Origin: Hippophae tibetana
Lineage: Eukaryota; Streptophyta; Magnoliopsida; Rosales; Elaeagnaceae
Length of the DNA: 64,000 nucleotides
Direction: 5' to 3'
NCBI GenBank assembly: GCA_037013495.1
Contig: CM072807.1
Coordinates: 14,883,001-14,947,000 of the forward strand
Within the stretch, counting starts at the first letter, position 1; the number at the start of each line of letters is the position of its first letter. The notes beneath the pieces are model-generated. The model made no database searches, was not told the origin of the DNA, and saw nothing but the letters and a program-made list of their open reading frames with translations. Both the position numbers and the translations under genes were made by a program. This document shows positions 51,118 to 64,000 of the stretch, piece by piece.

Positions 51118-53977
51118 AAAAATTAATGTGAAAATCAAATACAAGTATAGAATCGACACGTTCATTACTCAACCCAATTCTTAATTATTAATTTTCGTTT
51201 CACCCCAGTCCCCACTGAGTTTGTCTGTTTTGTCTGTTTTTCATAATGGCCATAATAGATTTCTTTCTATATATTTTTGTTAATTAATTTGAGAATAATT
51301 AAAAAATAGCATTTTACATGCGCACGGCTCGCAATGCGCCGCTCTTTTTGTTTTTTTAGATTGCTAGCTGTGTAGTAATGTACCATATAATGATTTTTGT
51401 TTATGATAAGATAAGATTCACTTTGCTTTTAGTACTAGTTATCACTTATGCGTTTGCGTTTGTATGAAATTTGAAAGACATATGAAAGAATTTAATATAA
51501 TTATTTTAATTTGTTTTTATTATAATAATTTAAAAAATTAATGTTTAACTTAGGTAGAAAAATTAGAAGAATATTATTAAAATAAATAGTTAATTAAATT
51601 TTTATTTTAATAAATAAAAATATATTGTTACATCACTTTTAGTTAACGAAAATGGTTCCCAACCATTAAGAATAGCATTTTAAATTTTTTCTATCTTATT
51701 TAAGAAAAACTCGCATAATAGTCTTTTAATAAGGATAATTATATCCATTAAAAAGTTGGGTCTAACAAATTACACATTTTTTTTCATTTAGTTAATAAGA
51801 GTATATGTCCTTAAGGATTAATCTCACTTAAATGTGTCTAGCTTAATTTTAATTTTTACCAATTTATAATTTAATAACTTAAATAAAGAGGTCGTGCATA
51901 TAATTGTGTGTAAAAATAAAGTATAAAAATAAAATAATAACATACGATATTTTTAGGTTGAAACAACCAAGCTCGCAACCATAATTTAAGAGAAAATCAC
52001 ATGTTCATGAGACCACCTAACTTTTCATTATGAAAAACAAATATTCAAGTACAAAACTTGGTATTATGCTACTCTTCCTAAGATACTGACCCAATACACC
52101 TTACTTACGAGTCCCTACTCTATTTTTACAGTTCCTAATATTAAGGTAAGCAAATTCCAGAACAACATTCCAATAAACTTCCCATCAATTAAATACATTC
52201 CTGATTAACTATAAAATGATTAGTACAAAATTACAAGTGGTTGTGTGTGTTTTAAAATGGATTTAATAATGAATATTTTTAACTAGATGATGCAAAATAT
52301 ATGTCACTTAAATCAAATCAACTAGTAAATCTTAGAGCAAAAAGATCAAGTACAAGTTTAATAAAAATAGTTTCTTTAAAGATCAATAATCGAATCAAAT
52401 AACTATGATATGACAAAAATAATTATTGGATCTAATAACTTAAGAACAAAAATAAAGAAGAAGTCACTAAAACATATTATCAAAATATCATAAACTAATT
52501 AGGTTATTAATCAATCAAATATAACAACTAATATTTGATATATTAACTAAATAAAGAAGCCTAAAGAATTATGATCTTATATTTGTAAAAATAAGATAAA
52601 GAAATTAAGAATAATAGAATAATGTTTTTGTGTGATTGATTGAAACAATGAACAATGAGTTTTATTTATAGAAAAAATTAAAATCATTAATCCTACGTAA
52701 TTGATAAATATATTTCTTATTACAAATAGGATTAGTAATACTTATTAATTAAAAAGATTCATACATACTTGATAAATATTTTTTTCTATTACAAATAGGA
52801 TTAATAATACTCATTAATTAAGAAGACTCGTATTTAAAAAAAAGAGTTTTTTTAAAGTATATTTTATGTTATATTTAAGGCTAAAATTTAGCCTATAATT
52901 TAGGGTATATCTTATTCCATATTTTAGCAGCAAAAATAATTCCAAATTTATATGCTATTAAATGTGTAAGTATAATCTTATGTATCATAATTATAAAAGA
53001 TATATCTGAAGTACGACTATTTGAAATTCTGATATTTCTTTGACTTTGTTTTATAGACTTAATAGCGAGTATAAAATAATTTTACATGAAGATATTTTGT
53101 CCACAAAAATAACCAATACTTATAATCTTTACAATTATTTAATAAGATAGTTTGAAATGAATACTATATAAATAACTTGATTGAGCTCAAAAAGTAGTTT
53201 TACTTCAAAATAATAAATTTGTTAGATATTTTTTAATTTATACAAGACATGAGATATTAAAATTATTCATTTAATAAAATATATGATCCTTTATAAATAA
53301 TTTAATCGAACCCAACCTATTTATTAAATTAGTAAACATAAATTTATGAATTGTTATCTTAATTTGATTAAAACAATTATTCAAGAGTAATAATATGAAC
53401 GAGAAAAATAAAAAAAATCATATTAAAATTTAAAAAGGAACAAAAAAAAATGAGATGAGAAATATTGGATTTTCATACCAAAGGGAAAAAATTATGATAA
53501 AAAATATATATAATAACAACTCTATCAAAAAAAATGTAACAACTATTTCAAAACTAATCCTTACACAAAACTTCTTCAAATAAATATAAAGAGTAAAAAA
53601 AATTTGATGTCATATAAAAACAATTATTTTTTATTCTGAAGTACCAAACAAAATAAAAAAATATTGTCAAACCTTCTAAAATAGTTTGATATCTTTCAAC
53701 TATTTTATCTAATAATAGAAATACAATTAGAATATAAGAAAATATGAAAGCTCATGAACTATTAAAAATATTATAGGTTTTTTTTAATAGTAAAAATATT
53801 TATAGGTTTATTTTAATAGTAAAAATATTTATATGCTTTGTATGCATAAGAGAAAAGTTTGACATATAAGACATTTATTAAGTATTGAAAAATAAAATCA
53901 CTACGAGTATTTATCCATTATAGATGAGGTAATCACCAAATGAGTTACATATCAACGTTTTGTAATTTAAACATGTA
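51118..53977. other. AT-rich intergenic DNA
   Basis: No gene recognised. It includes a two-copy repeat (listed separately) and a short palindrome ggctaaaatttagcc at about 52880. Confidence 0.4.
52701..52836. repeat. Two-copy 68-bp direct repeat
   Basis: The phrase ttgataaata followed by ttacaaataggatta starts at 52701 and 52769, with minor differences. Confidence 0.75.
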
Positions 53978-54556
53978 TGTTGGAAATAGTGTGAATTAAA
54001 ATAAAAATATTGATAAGAAAAAAATACTAGATTATGTGCCCATTATTTTTATAACAGTTATTTTCATAATTATGTAACCGTTATTTTTATGACAGTTATT
54101 TTCATAATTATGTGTCCATTATTTTATGATAGTTATTTTCATAATTATGTGTCTGTTAGTTTATTATCATTATTTTTATAATTATGTGACTGTTATACAT
54201 CTTTTCCAACTATAAATAGAGGCCAATAGCTCTCAATTTGAAGACACGACTCAACAACTCAGAAACTACTCTAGGTAGTAAACCAAAGAAAAATATACAA
54301 AATTGTTTTTGAAGTTTTCCTAGCAACATAAATATTTGAGAGATGTAACATTCCAGAATTCATTAGTGTAGTGAAGCTCCGAGATAGGAAAAAGATTATG
54401 AGTTGTTTTATCCTAGGGACTAAGAGGTTTTGTTTGCTTGCACAAATTTGGGCAGAGTCGTGAAACATCTTAAAGAAAGCGACCTAGTCCGTGACTCAAT
54501 CCAAGTAGTATATTTCAATATATTGGTAACATTGTTTTCACATGCTTGTTCCAACA
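53978..54556 (+). repeat. 5' LTR of copia element 5 with internal minisatellite
   Basis: Between about 54040 and 54190 the phrase TTATTTTCATAATTATGTG and variants recur four to five times. The TATA box lies in CTATAAATAGAGG at about 54211. The 3' LTR has fewer repeat units, which accounts for most of its 51-bp shorter length. Confidence 0.85.
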
Positions 54557-57071
54557 ATTTTAAGATGATTTTTTATCTGTCATATCTACTTGTTACGTCT
54601 TTTAATTGGATATTCTGAAAACTGAATTTAATCATGCTTAATTAAGATTGGATCCATCAGTTAAGTACTCCAATTATGATTATATTTGAGTTTGAATCTA
54701 GTTGATGACTTGTTGTGTCGTGTCATATTATATTCCTTGCTTCTTTGAAGATTACTTTTTAGTCATATTAGATGTTTGGATAAGGGATAAACATCAATTA
54801 GTTAATGTAATCATATTTTTTGTGTTAATTAACAAAAAACTATCTAAAGAGTATACCAGAATATTTACGGCTGCCTTCTGATATCTTTAAGAACCATTTT
54901 TCAAATTTTCCTTCGAAATGGATGATTTATCTCTTACGTTATATGAAGACCAAGTTAGAATTCTACTTTTGTCTAAATTTCTTTATCAACCACCTGGAAT
55001 TTCATTGTATTTTGTTAATGGGATTGAAAAAATGCAATTATAATAGTCAATTCTACCACTTAGGTGTCAAAATCTTAGAAATCCTTTATTCTTGTTATAT
55101 TAACATTACTCCATCTCACGTGACTTGAAAGTGAACCCAATTTATGATAACCAATGAAAAAGTGATACATTATTAGAATATAACCCGCTCTATAGATAAG
55201 CCCATCTACGAATAGAATAAGCCCGAAAACAAGATAAAAAAGATGCAGCTATCTCAAACAACGATGCCAATAAGAAATACTCCTCTGTAATTCTAAAACC
55301 CAAAGGAAGAAACTTGAAAACTTAGAATCACAATAATAACTAGAACTATAACAACCAAAATAGAAACAGAAATAATCCTCCACGGAATGAACCTCAAAAC
55401 CCTTTAAGAAATAACACATTTATGTGTTATAGTTGTAACAAACCTGGGCACTTGGCCAGGAACTGCCAGAATAGGAATCACCCTACCTCGCAGGCGAACC
55501 TTACCGAAGATCAACTTATTGGTATGATATATGAAATCAATTTTGTTGGTGGATTTGAGGGGTGGTGGGTAGACATTGGTGTTTCTCATCATGTTTGCTA
55601 TGATCGAGACATGTTCAAGTCTTATTTTGAGTTTGAGGATAAGAAAGTGCTACTGGGCAACCCCTACTTCACTAAAGTTGTTGGTACTAGTAAGGTGGAA
55701 TTAAAGTTTAACTTTGAAAAGACTATCATCTTGAACGATTTCCTACATACTCCAGAGATGAGAAATAACTTAGTTTTGGGTTATCTTCTTAACAAAGTTG
55801 GGTTTACTCAAACTATAAGGGGATGATTTATATACAATAACTAAAAATAATATTTTTGTTGGGAAAGGGTACGCCACTGATGACATGTTTAAATTTGAAT
55901 GATTTTGGAAAATGGGATTTTTGTAGTGAAAAATGGAACTTTTGTATTGAAAAATGTGACTTTAGACTTAACACACTCTAACATATGTGAACTTGATGGA
56001 AATTTAACAAGAAATGGAAAACTCTATTTTATAACTTTATTGATGACTGTTCAAATTATACTTTTGTATATCTAATGAAAAATAAAAGTGAAGTGTTTGA
56101 AATGTTTAAAATATTTATGATTGAAATTGAAAATCAATTTAACAGAAAAATAAAAAGGTTTCGAAGTGATAAAGGCACTAAATATGATTCCAATATTTTC
56201 AATGATTTTTTGAGACACATGGAATCATTCGTGAAAAAAATGCACCATATATCTCCTGAAATGAATGACAAAGTTGGAAAAAATAGAACTTTTACTAAAT
56301 CAATTGTTGCAATTTTATTAAACTCTAGTGTTGCCTCCCTTTGGTGGGGAAATTTTTTATTAACTATTTTCTATGTGCTAAATAGAGTGCCTAAATCTAC
56401 TAGTAAAATTTCATCATATGAAATTTTGAAAAATAAGAAACTTAACTTAAGTTATTTTAAAACTTTGGGTTGTTTAGTCTATAAAATAAATAAACTTATT
56501 AGTAAAGCATATGAATGTGTGTTCATAGGATATGCTCTGAATAGTAAGCTTATAAATTCTATGACTTAAATGATCATGTAGTTATAGAATTAAATGATGT
56601 TGACTTCTATGAACATAAGTTTCCTTTTAAATTGAAAAATAGTAGGGGCTCGTCTTCTAGTAGTTTAACCATAACTAGAACTAGTGAACAAAATGAGGAA
56701 TTAAACACTAAAATTAGGAAAAGTAAACGAGCTCGAACCCTTAAGGATTTTGGGTCTGATTTTTATCCTTATACCTTAGAGAAAGATCCCTAAACTCTTA
56801 AAGAAGTCTTATCTTCTTTAGATGCCAACTTATGGGAAGAAGCCATAAATGATGAAATGGACTATCTTGAGTATAATAGAACTTGCCATTTAGTTGACTT
56901 ATCTCTTGGTTGCAAAATCATAAGATGTAAATGGATACTAAAGAAGAAATTAAAACCCAATGGTACTATTAAAAAGTACAAAGCTCGTCTTGTAGTCAAA
57001 GGGTATATAGGCAAATGGAAAATGTAGATTTCTTTGATACCTTTTCACCAATCACACAAATAACTTCCATA

Positions 57072-58885
57072 CAAGTACTTTGAAGAATGTGTGTTTTAAA
57101 AGTTATTCTTTTTTATAAAGATTTATGTATTGTTCATGATTTTGAATATTATGTATTATTGTTCCTTGAGATTAACATGTTAAATTTTGGAAGTATTCAA
57201 GAAGATGCACTTGGTCTTGAACCATAGAACTCTTAAAATGAGAAATATGTAACCCTAAATATGTTCACAATTATGGTAACTAAAGAGGAACATTAATTAT
57301 CATGACAGATTGTCACGTTGATTAAAAGTACATTGTAGTTCTATAAATGTTGATAAGGGATTATCATTTAATGACATGAGTATATAAAATGTGTATTTTA
57401 TATATTGAACATGACCTAACTAGATGGAACATTTTATGGATTGTGTTTTGTGTCATTAATGTTTCCATTGTGTCTTTAGAATCTTAGATATGAGATGTGT
57501 AGGTTTTTCACATGAGAAGTATATAATGTGATTGCTATTTAAATATTATCTTATGATAAGAATGAAATAGTAATTCATTGTGTACAACCCGTGCGACAGA
57601 AATATATATGTTAATATTATCATTGTCCCTCGATTTTGAGTTATGATATTACTGGATCCTTTGATAAAGTAGAATTATATCGTATGCAATATAACTAATG
57701 TAGTTATAATTATATTTCACTTGAGAGACCAAGAAAACAAATATAATGCAAAAGTGACGCGATCCTATTTTGCATATTATTCATAATATCATGTGACAAA
57801 GATCGACACAAAATTAATAGATCGAGTAAATAATTACTATGTCATTTGAAAAACTATAATGTAATGATAGAACCTTTTATATTCAATAATATAAAGTTTT
57901 ATATTATTGTCAAAATGATATAGATCCTCTATACGGTCACACTAACTGAATAGAAACAATGAATATTTTATTTCATAATGATGTATAAGATAAAATACAT
58001 GAAATATTAAAATAAAAAGTCATAATATGACATGCTTAGAGCATAAATAAATTTGTTAAGTTATGCGAATATTATTCAGTATAATATTTGAATGCTTTAT
58101 AAGAATAATAACAACATTGTATAATAGAATAATATAAATAATATTATTTGTTCATAAATTAATTTATTAAACCAATCACAAGTTGAGATTAAAGAGAGCA
58201 TGAGATGGCTAAACAAGGCTAGTGGTATTTGTGTAATTGATTAAAACCTTACACAAAGAGTTGCCCTAACCCTTGCCTATTTAAGGAGGCATAATTGAGG
58301 AAAATTACATCCAATTTGTTGCCTCTAACCCTAGTCGAAATCTTCCATTTTCAGCAGCCACACTTTTCCTTCTTCAAGGCCAAAACTTGGAAAGGATTGC
58401 TCAAGGCCAAAACCTAAGTGGTTCAACCCTTGGTCAAGAGTCTCTTCTCTCATATATTCTTGCTAGGTAGTTGGATATAAGCCTTGAACTCTATATCCAT
58501 CTATCTAAAAAGTGTGATAGTTGTTTCTTTAGGTTCAAGGTGAACCAAGAGGTGCTCTCGAAAGAAAGGTGGTTTCCAAGAGATCTAGAAGGGAAATCGA
58601 ATTCCCTCTACTAAATAGATTTGATAATCTCTTAAGGTAAATATAATCTTATTCATCTCTAGCAATAAGGTAGATGAGATTTGTTTATTTTATTTAGTGT
58701 ACATTAGGTGTTTGTTGAAATGCTTAAGAGAAAAACTTGCTTCCAATTGTCATACAAATAAGGTTCTTTTGTGTATTGAGCCAAGTGGTGATAGGAAAAT
58801 TTTAAATTCTCACCATATAGGCATACACACGAAATCCCAATATACTTTTCTCTCTTGCTACTATCCATGATTTAGTAGTGCACTA
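57072..58885. mobile_element. About 1.8 kb foreign insert in the reverse transcriptase of element 5, perhaps a solo LTR
   Basis: Reverse-transcriptase similarity stops near 57072 and resumes at about 58886 (MNVKTTFLNGDLEEE). The DNA between has no coding similarity, is AT-rich, and has a CTTCAAGGCCAAAAC-type leader-like half around 58370-58600. The length suits a long solo LTR, but neither clear TG...CA ends nor a target duplication could be fixed. Confidence 0.45.
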
Positions 58886-60120
58886 AATGAATGTTAAAAC
58901 TACTTTCTTAAATGGTGACTTAGAAGAAGAAATTTATATGGATCAACCTAAAGGTTTTGTTGTCCCAGGTCAAGAAAATAAAGTTTGTAAACTAGATAAA
59001 TCCTTTTATGGTCTAAAACAAGCACTTAAGCATTGGCATGAAAAAATTGATAATCTAGTTATATCACATGGATTCAAAATAATTGAAAGTGACAAATGCA
59101 TTTATTATAAATCAGAAAATGACATTTGTACGATTATATGTTTATATGTGGATAACATGCTTACTTTTGGGTCAAATATTCATGTTGTGAATAAAGTGAA
59201 AAATTTGTTATGTGCTAATTTTGATATGAAAGATCTCGAAGAAGCGAGTGTAATCCTTAGTATAAAGTTTACTATGTCTAAAAAATGGACTTTCTCTAAA
59301 TCAATCTCATTACATTGAGAAGATCTTAAAGAAATATAATTACTTTAACTACAAACCAGTATATACTCCTTATGATCCTAGTGCAAAGTTGTTCAAGAAC
59401 ACCGAAGATGATGTTAAACAATCTGAGTATGTGAGCATCATTGATAGCTTATATTATGCTACTGACTGCATTAGACCAGACATAGCTTATGTTGTAGGAC
59501 TACTATGTAAGTTTACTAGTAGATCTAGTATAGAGCATTAGAATGCTATTGAAAGGGTCATGAGATACCTTAAGAGAACTATGAACCTTGGATTACATTA
59601 TAAAAAGTTTCTCGTTGTTCTAGAAGGATACATTGATGTTGATTGGGACACTTTATCAGAAGACTCCAAAGTAACTAGAGGCTATATATTTAACATTGAC
59701 GGTGGATTTGTTTATTGGAAGTCTAAGAAACAAACAATTTTGGCTCATTCTACGATGGAGTCTGAAATGATAGCACTAGCTACTGCTAGTGAAAAATTAG
59801 ACTAGTTAAAAAGTTTATTAGATGAGATCCCTTTATAAGAAAGACTGATACCAACTGTCCTGATCCACTGCGATAGTACTGCGATTATTGCAAAAATTCA
59901 GAACCATTATTACAATGGCAAGAGACGAAAAATACATAGTATTGTTAGAGGATTTCTCTTTATAGGAGTTGTAAGAGTGAATCATGTACGTACTAATGAA
60001 ATTTGGTTGATCCTTTGACAAAAGGATTAACAAGAGAAAAGGCTTTCAAAACCTCGAAAGGAATAGGACTGATGCCCTTAGAATGAAGAGTCACTCGTGG
60101 TGGTAACCCAACTTATAGAT

Positions 60121-60902
60121 TAGAGATCCCAAGAAATAAGTTCAATGGGTAATAACAAGTCATGAAGTGATATGAGATGAATCATGCTATTATGAAGTCT
60201 CATTCTATATGGTTAGAAGCATGAAGTTCTGAAGTGACAGAGAAGGATGAGTTAATTATTAAACTCTTAATAAGTTATATACTCTATGTGGAGTGTAGTA
60301 TATAGCTACATGAGTACTCTTGATAGACTCACATATGTGAATGTGAAAGTGTGGCCGCTTTTTATGAAAATTTTGGGTAAAATTTACTAGATCATTCATT
60401 ATAATGGGATACACGTGCATGGCCGTAAAGTATAGGTTTTTCGAACTACACCTTGAAAAGGTTTATGTGTATAATGTTGTTAGAGATAAAGTTTAAAACT
60501 ACGAGTTACTCTAGAGATCCCAAGAAATAAGTTCAATGGGTAATAACAAGTCATGAAGTGATATGAGATGAATCATGCTATTATGAAGTCTCATTCTATA
60601 TGGTTAGAAGCATGAAGTTCTGAAGTGACAGAGAAGGATGAGTTAATTATTAAACTCTTAATAAGTTATATACTCTATGTGGAGTGTAGTATATAGCTAC
60701 ATGAGTACTCTTGATAGACTCACATATGTGAATGTGAAAGTGTGGCCGCTTTTTATGAAAATTTTGGGTAAAATTTACTAGATCATTCATTATAATGGGA
60801 TACACGTGCATGGCCGTAAAGTATAGGTTTTTCGAACTACACCTTGAAAAGGTTTATGTGTATAATGTTGTTAGAGATAAAGTTTAAAACTACGAGTTAC
60901 TC
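60121..60902. repeat. Perfect 391-bp tandem duplication
   Basis: Units 60121-60511 and 60512-60902 are identical over their full length as far as can be read by eye. They lie between the RNase H end and the 3' LTR of element 5, in non-coding element sequence. Confidence 0.95.
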
Positions 60903-61037
60903 TAGTATATTTTAAAGCATCAATACTATGCAAAGGTTCAAGTCGAAAGACACTTTTTTTATTTATGCACAATCTTATACTTTTAATTGATTGGTTATTC
61001 TATGAAATTATTTTTATATAAAATTCAAGTGGAAGAT

Positions 61038-61565
61038 TGTTGGAAATAGTGTGAATTTAAATAAAAAAAATTGATGAGAAAAAAATGCTAAATTATGTGA
61101 CCGTTATTTTCATAGTTATGTGTTCGTTATTTTATGATCGTTATTTTCATAATTATGTGTCTGTTATTTTATGATCAATATTTTCATAATTATGTGATTA
61201 TTACACATCTTTTTTCAACTATAAATAGAGGGCAATAACCCTTAGTTTAAAGACACAACTCAACAACTCAGAAACTACTCTTGGTAGCAAACCAAATAAA
61301 AATATACAAAATTATTTTTGAAGTTTTTCGAGCAACATAAATATTTGAGAGGTGTAGCATTTTGGACTTCATCAGTAGAGTGAAGCTCTGAGATAGAAAA
61401 AAGATTATGAGTTGTTTTATTTTGGGGACTACAAGGTTATGTTTGCTTGCACAAATTTAAACAGAGCAGCGAAACGTCTTAAAGAGAACAACCTAGTCCG
61501 CGACTCAACCCAAATAGTATATTTTAGTATATCGGTAACATTGTTTTCACATACTTATTCCAACA
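61038..61565 (+). repeat. 3' LTR of copia element 5
   Basis: Matches the 5' LTR along its length with scattered differences. TATA box in CTATAAATAGAGG at about 61220. Confidence 0.88.
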
Positions 61566-64000
61566 ATATATTAATATTAAAAGGAATTAAGAGTATATTT
61601 AAATTATATAAGAAGTATCAAAATTGAGAATTATACTCTTTGAACTAAAAAGAGATCATATACCCTTGTAAAGATTAAAAGACTATTTTTCAAAGTATTT
61701 CATGGTACATTATGCTTTTAGCAAAATTTATGATGATTTTATCAAAAAAATGTCTTAAATTTTTTTAACTTGTTAAATAAGTATTTTCTTCTACATAGGA
61801 TTCGCTTGTGACATAAATGATATGAATTCTCATCCTATTATCATAAACATAAGTTTGGATTTTATTACTATAATATTTTATTTATTTAATAAAAAAAAAT
61901 TTAAGTGCATTTTTTTAAATATCTTTTTTCATACTATTTAAGTGAGCCCAAGGTTTTAATATATATATTTTTAATATTCTTAGTTTACTTAGGAAGTTTA
62001 TTTTCAACTTATTTCATATTTTTTTTATTTTATTTCTTGAGAAGTCATTGAGTTACTTACAAATGAGATAACTTTTTTAAGAATTAATTAGCCAAGAGTA
62101 ACAAGTAATTAAAGTTTATAAATTTAAGTAATCTTTCTAGTAGAGACATAGAATATTGAGAGTAATTTTATATATTGAGATCTCTTTGAGAATTTTTATT
62201 CAGAAACCTTTATCTCTTAGGTGAGAGTCGTGTTGAGTTCAAGAATAATGGATCTCTATTTTATCATTTGAGTGGTGATAATCTGCATCTTGTAAGTGTT
62301 TAATTAGAATGGTAAGTTTCTACGTATCTCTTTTGTATTTCATTAGTTAATGATATTCTGCATCCTTTTGATTATTTAATAGAGTGATGAGTTTTTATCT
62401 ATCAAAATAAATCTTATTAATTTATTTGTTGCTTTGACTTGCATCAATTTTAGTTTTAAAGCTAACTTTATCTGATATCAATTTATCCATTAAGTTAAGT
62501 TGTGGTTATTTTTACTTTAGCCCATGTCAATGAGTTGCGCTCGAAGTATGCCCCGTAGAAAGTGCAACATTGTGAGGATTGTAAATAATGGCTTATGGAA
62601 AGGAATGACCATTTGAGTTTGTAAAACTCAACTTGATCATATTACATGAATTATATTTTAAATATAAATGTTAATTATTTTATGTTTATAAATATATAAT
62701 CTTTTTAATACTATAAATAAAAATCTGTTAAAAATAATTAAACTTTTACATAATATCTTTATATAAAAAAACCAAATTGTAATGGACGGGGTTTAGATAA
62801 ATAATTAATTTAAATATTATATTAAATTGTTTAACTATATAGTAAATAAAGTATTTTGCTTATGGGATTTTGAAAATTAACTTATTTATTAAAAAAAAGA
62901 TTTTAATTTTAATTATAAAGTAAAAATTAAATCTAACAATTAAATGTTAATAAATATAAAAATAAAATATAAATATTATAATAAAGATTGAATGAAATAA
63001 AGATTATAAGATTATTCTTCACCAATAATATATATTGCAAATTAGCAAAAACATATCTTAATTTTTTATTTTGATTATACTATAAATTTATAAGCATGAA
63101 AGTCTTCACCATTTTTATTGAATTAAATAATTTCTTAATTTAAATTTTTTTAATAGATAACTTGAAATAAATTCTCTAAATTTAATTAATCAAAAACATT
63201 ATATTTTAAAGAAATAACGGTATTTTACATGGAGCAAAACAAAGTTTGGAAGTGTTTTAGACTAAACTAAAACCAAAATATTATATCATATTCAAAATCA
63301 AAATCGGAAACAATATGTACAAATCCGAAAAATCATTATTTGATAACAATTATTAGTTCAAAACTTCAAAAAATAAATTTTAATATCTTTTTAATTTAAA
63401 ATGGTTCAAACATATTAAATTTAACAAAAATAATATTTACAAATTAAAAATAATAATATGTTATATATATTTTAGTATATTTGTTTTTATTTTTCTTCGT
63501 AAACTTTAAATTATAAGTGTTTTTATATGTAAAGACAAAAAAGATCATTCAAATTCGTTAATTTTATTAAAAGTGCATTTTAGATCGTATCTATAAAATG
63601 TAACATTAAGTTTATTACCTTTATAAAAAATATCATATAATTCTATTTTGTAAATGTAATGAAATTTTAATGTCTTATTTTTTTTATGAAATTATATCAA
63701 CATAATTTATAAAAGTAATATATTTGTGTTGTCCTACTTTTTATTAGGAAAAGTCAATTAATTTTATAAAATATATTTATATGATCCTTTTTGAAAATGT
63801 TAGAAACATGTATGTACTATCTAATAGTTAATAGAATAAAGTAAATTTTTATTAAAGGTTTATATAATTTTAGGAGTTGGATTATACCATTTTGAAATCA
63901 AATCCTAAATTTTAAATAAAACAATGATTAAACTTAAAAAATCATACTAAATTTTTAAAATTAAATTAAATCAATTATTAAACATAATTAGACGTAATAA
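61566..64000. other. AT-rich intergenic DNA, nothing recognised
   Basis: No exon, RNA gene or clear repeat boundary was recognised. The stretch 62100-62560 is slightly less AT-rich without identifiable content. Confidence 0.4.

Larger units (their letters stand above)
53978..61565 (+). mobile_element. Ty1/copia element 5, fossil with a large internal insertion
   Basis: LTRs 53978-54556 and 61038-61565 begin TGTTGGAAATAGTG and end TTCCAACA. Flanks ATGTA and ATATA are a near-match target duplication. A purine tract (gtggaagat) precedes the 3' LTR. Order: gag with knuckle CYSCNKPGHLARNC (about 55420), protease with GWWVDIG (about 55560), integrase (about 55980-56570), reverse transcriptase (about 56810-57070 and 58880-59320), RNase H (about 59560-60060). 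The AT-rich interior, LTR differences and many breaks make it an old copy. It is not in a recognised gene. Confidence 0.92.

Noticed and set aside
61412-61627. 71-codon open frame at the end of element 5
   Set aside because: It lies in the 3' LTR, and the 5' LTR has only a short related reading; there is no domain.
1-64000. tRNA, rRNA, snoRNA or microRNA genes
   Set aside because: Reading both strands by eye showed no cloverleaf-like tRNA, rRNA segment or convincing miRNA hairpin; TGGTATCAGAGC phrases are retrotransposon primer sites, not tRNA genes.

Overview
The window looks like nuclear DNA of a dicotyledonous flowering plant. It is strongly AT-rich, its two host genes have short spliced exons and plant-type products, and about half of the rest is LTR-retrotransposon and small DNA-transposon debris. 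No bacterial, organellar, rRNA, tRNA or CRISPR features were seen. Both host genes lie on the minus strand.

Layout. 1-7 kb: AT-rich intergenic DNA with an old Ty1/copia tail, a duplicated LTR-like repeat, and a MITE with a telomere-like core. 7.0-8.9 kb: a three-exon GROWTH-REGULATING FACTOR gene (QLQ and WRC domains) with an imperfect miR396 site and an apparent frameshift in its C-terminal FFD motif. 8.9-13.9 kb: AT-rich DNA with two fold-back repeats and a MITE with a GGGGTGT end. 13.9-19.9 kb: a broken but complete-length Ty3/gypsy chromovirus whose LTRs carry heat-shock-element-like motifs. 21.0-49.8 kb: one DENN-domain gene, assembled here from 18 coding exons (816 codons plus stop, all junctions in phase). 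Its last three exons (21.2-22.2 kb) are separated from the other fifteen (40.3-48.8 kb) by an intron of 18,153 bp. That intron holds a minus-strand copia with a second copia and a solo LTR inside it, and a plus-strand SIRE/Maximus-like LTR fragment with another minus-strand copia and a MITE inside it. 49.8-54 kb: AT-rich DNA with a diverged solo LTR. 54.0-61.6 kb: a plus-strand copia interrupted by about 1.8 kb of foreign DNA and carrying a perfect 391-bp tandem duplication near its 3' end. 61.6-64 kb: AT-rich DNA with nothing recognised.

How the parts relate. The GRF gene encodes a nuclear transcription factor of the cell-proliferation pathway that works with GIF co-activators and miR396. 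The DENN gene probably encodes a Rab GTPase exchange factor in membrane traffic. Nothing links the two functionally. The main biology is genome structure: a housekeeping-type gene appears to keep an intact reading frame although its transcript must cross 18 kb of nested elements, three of them in the sense direction. No new defence, toxin or biosynthetic system was found.
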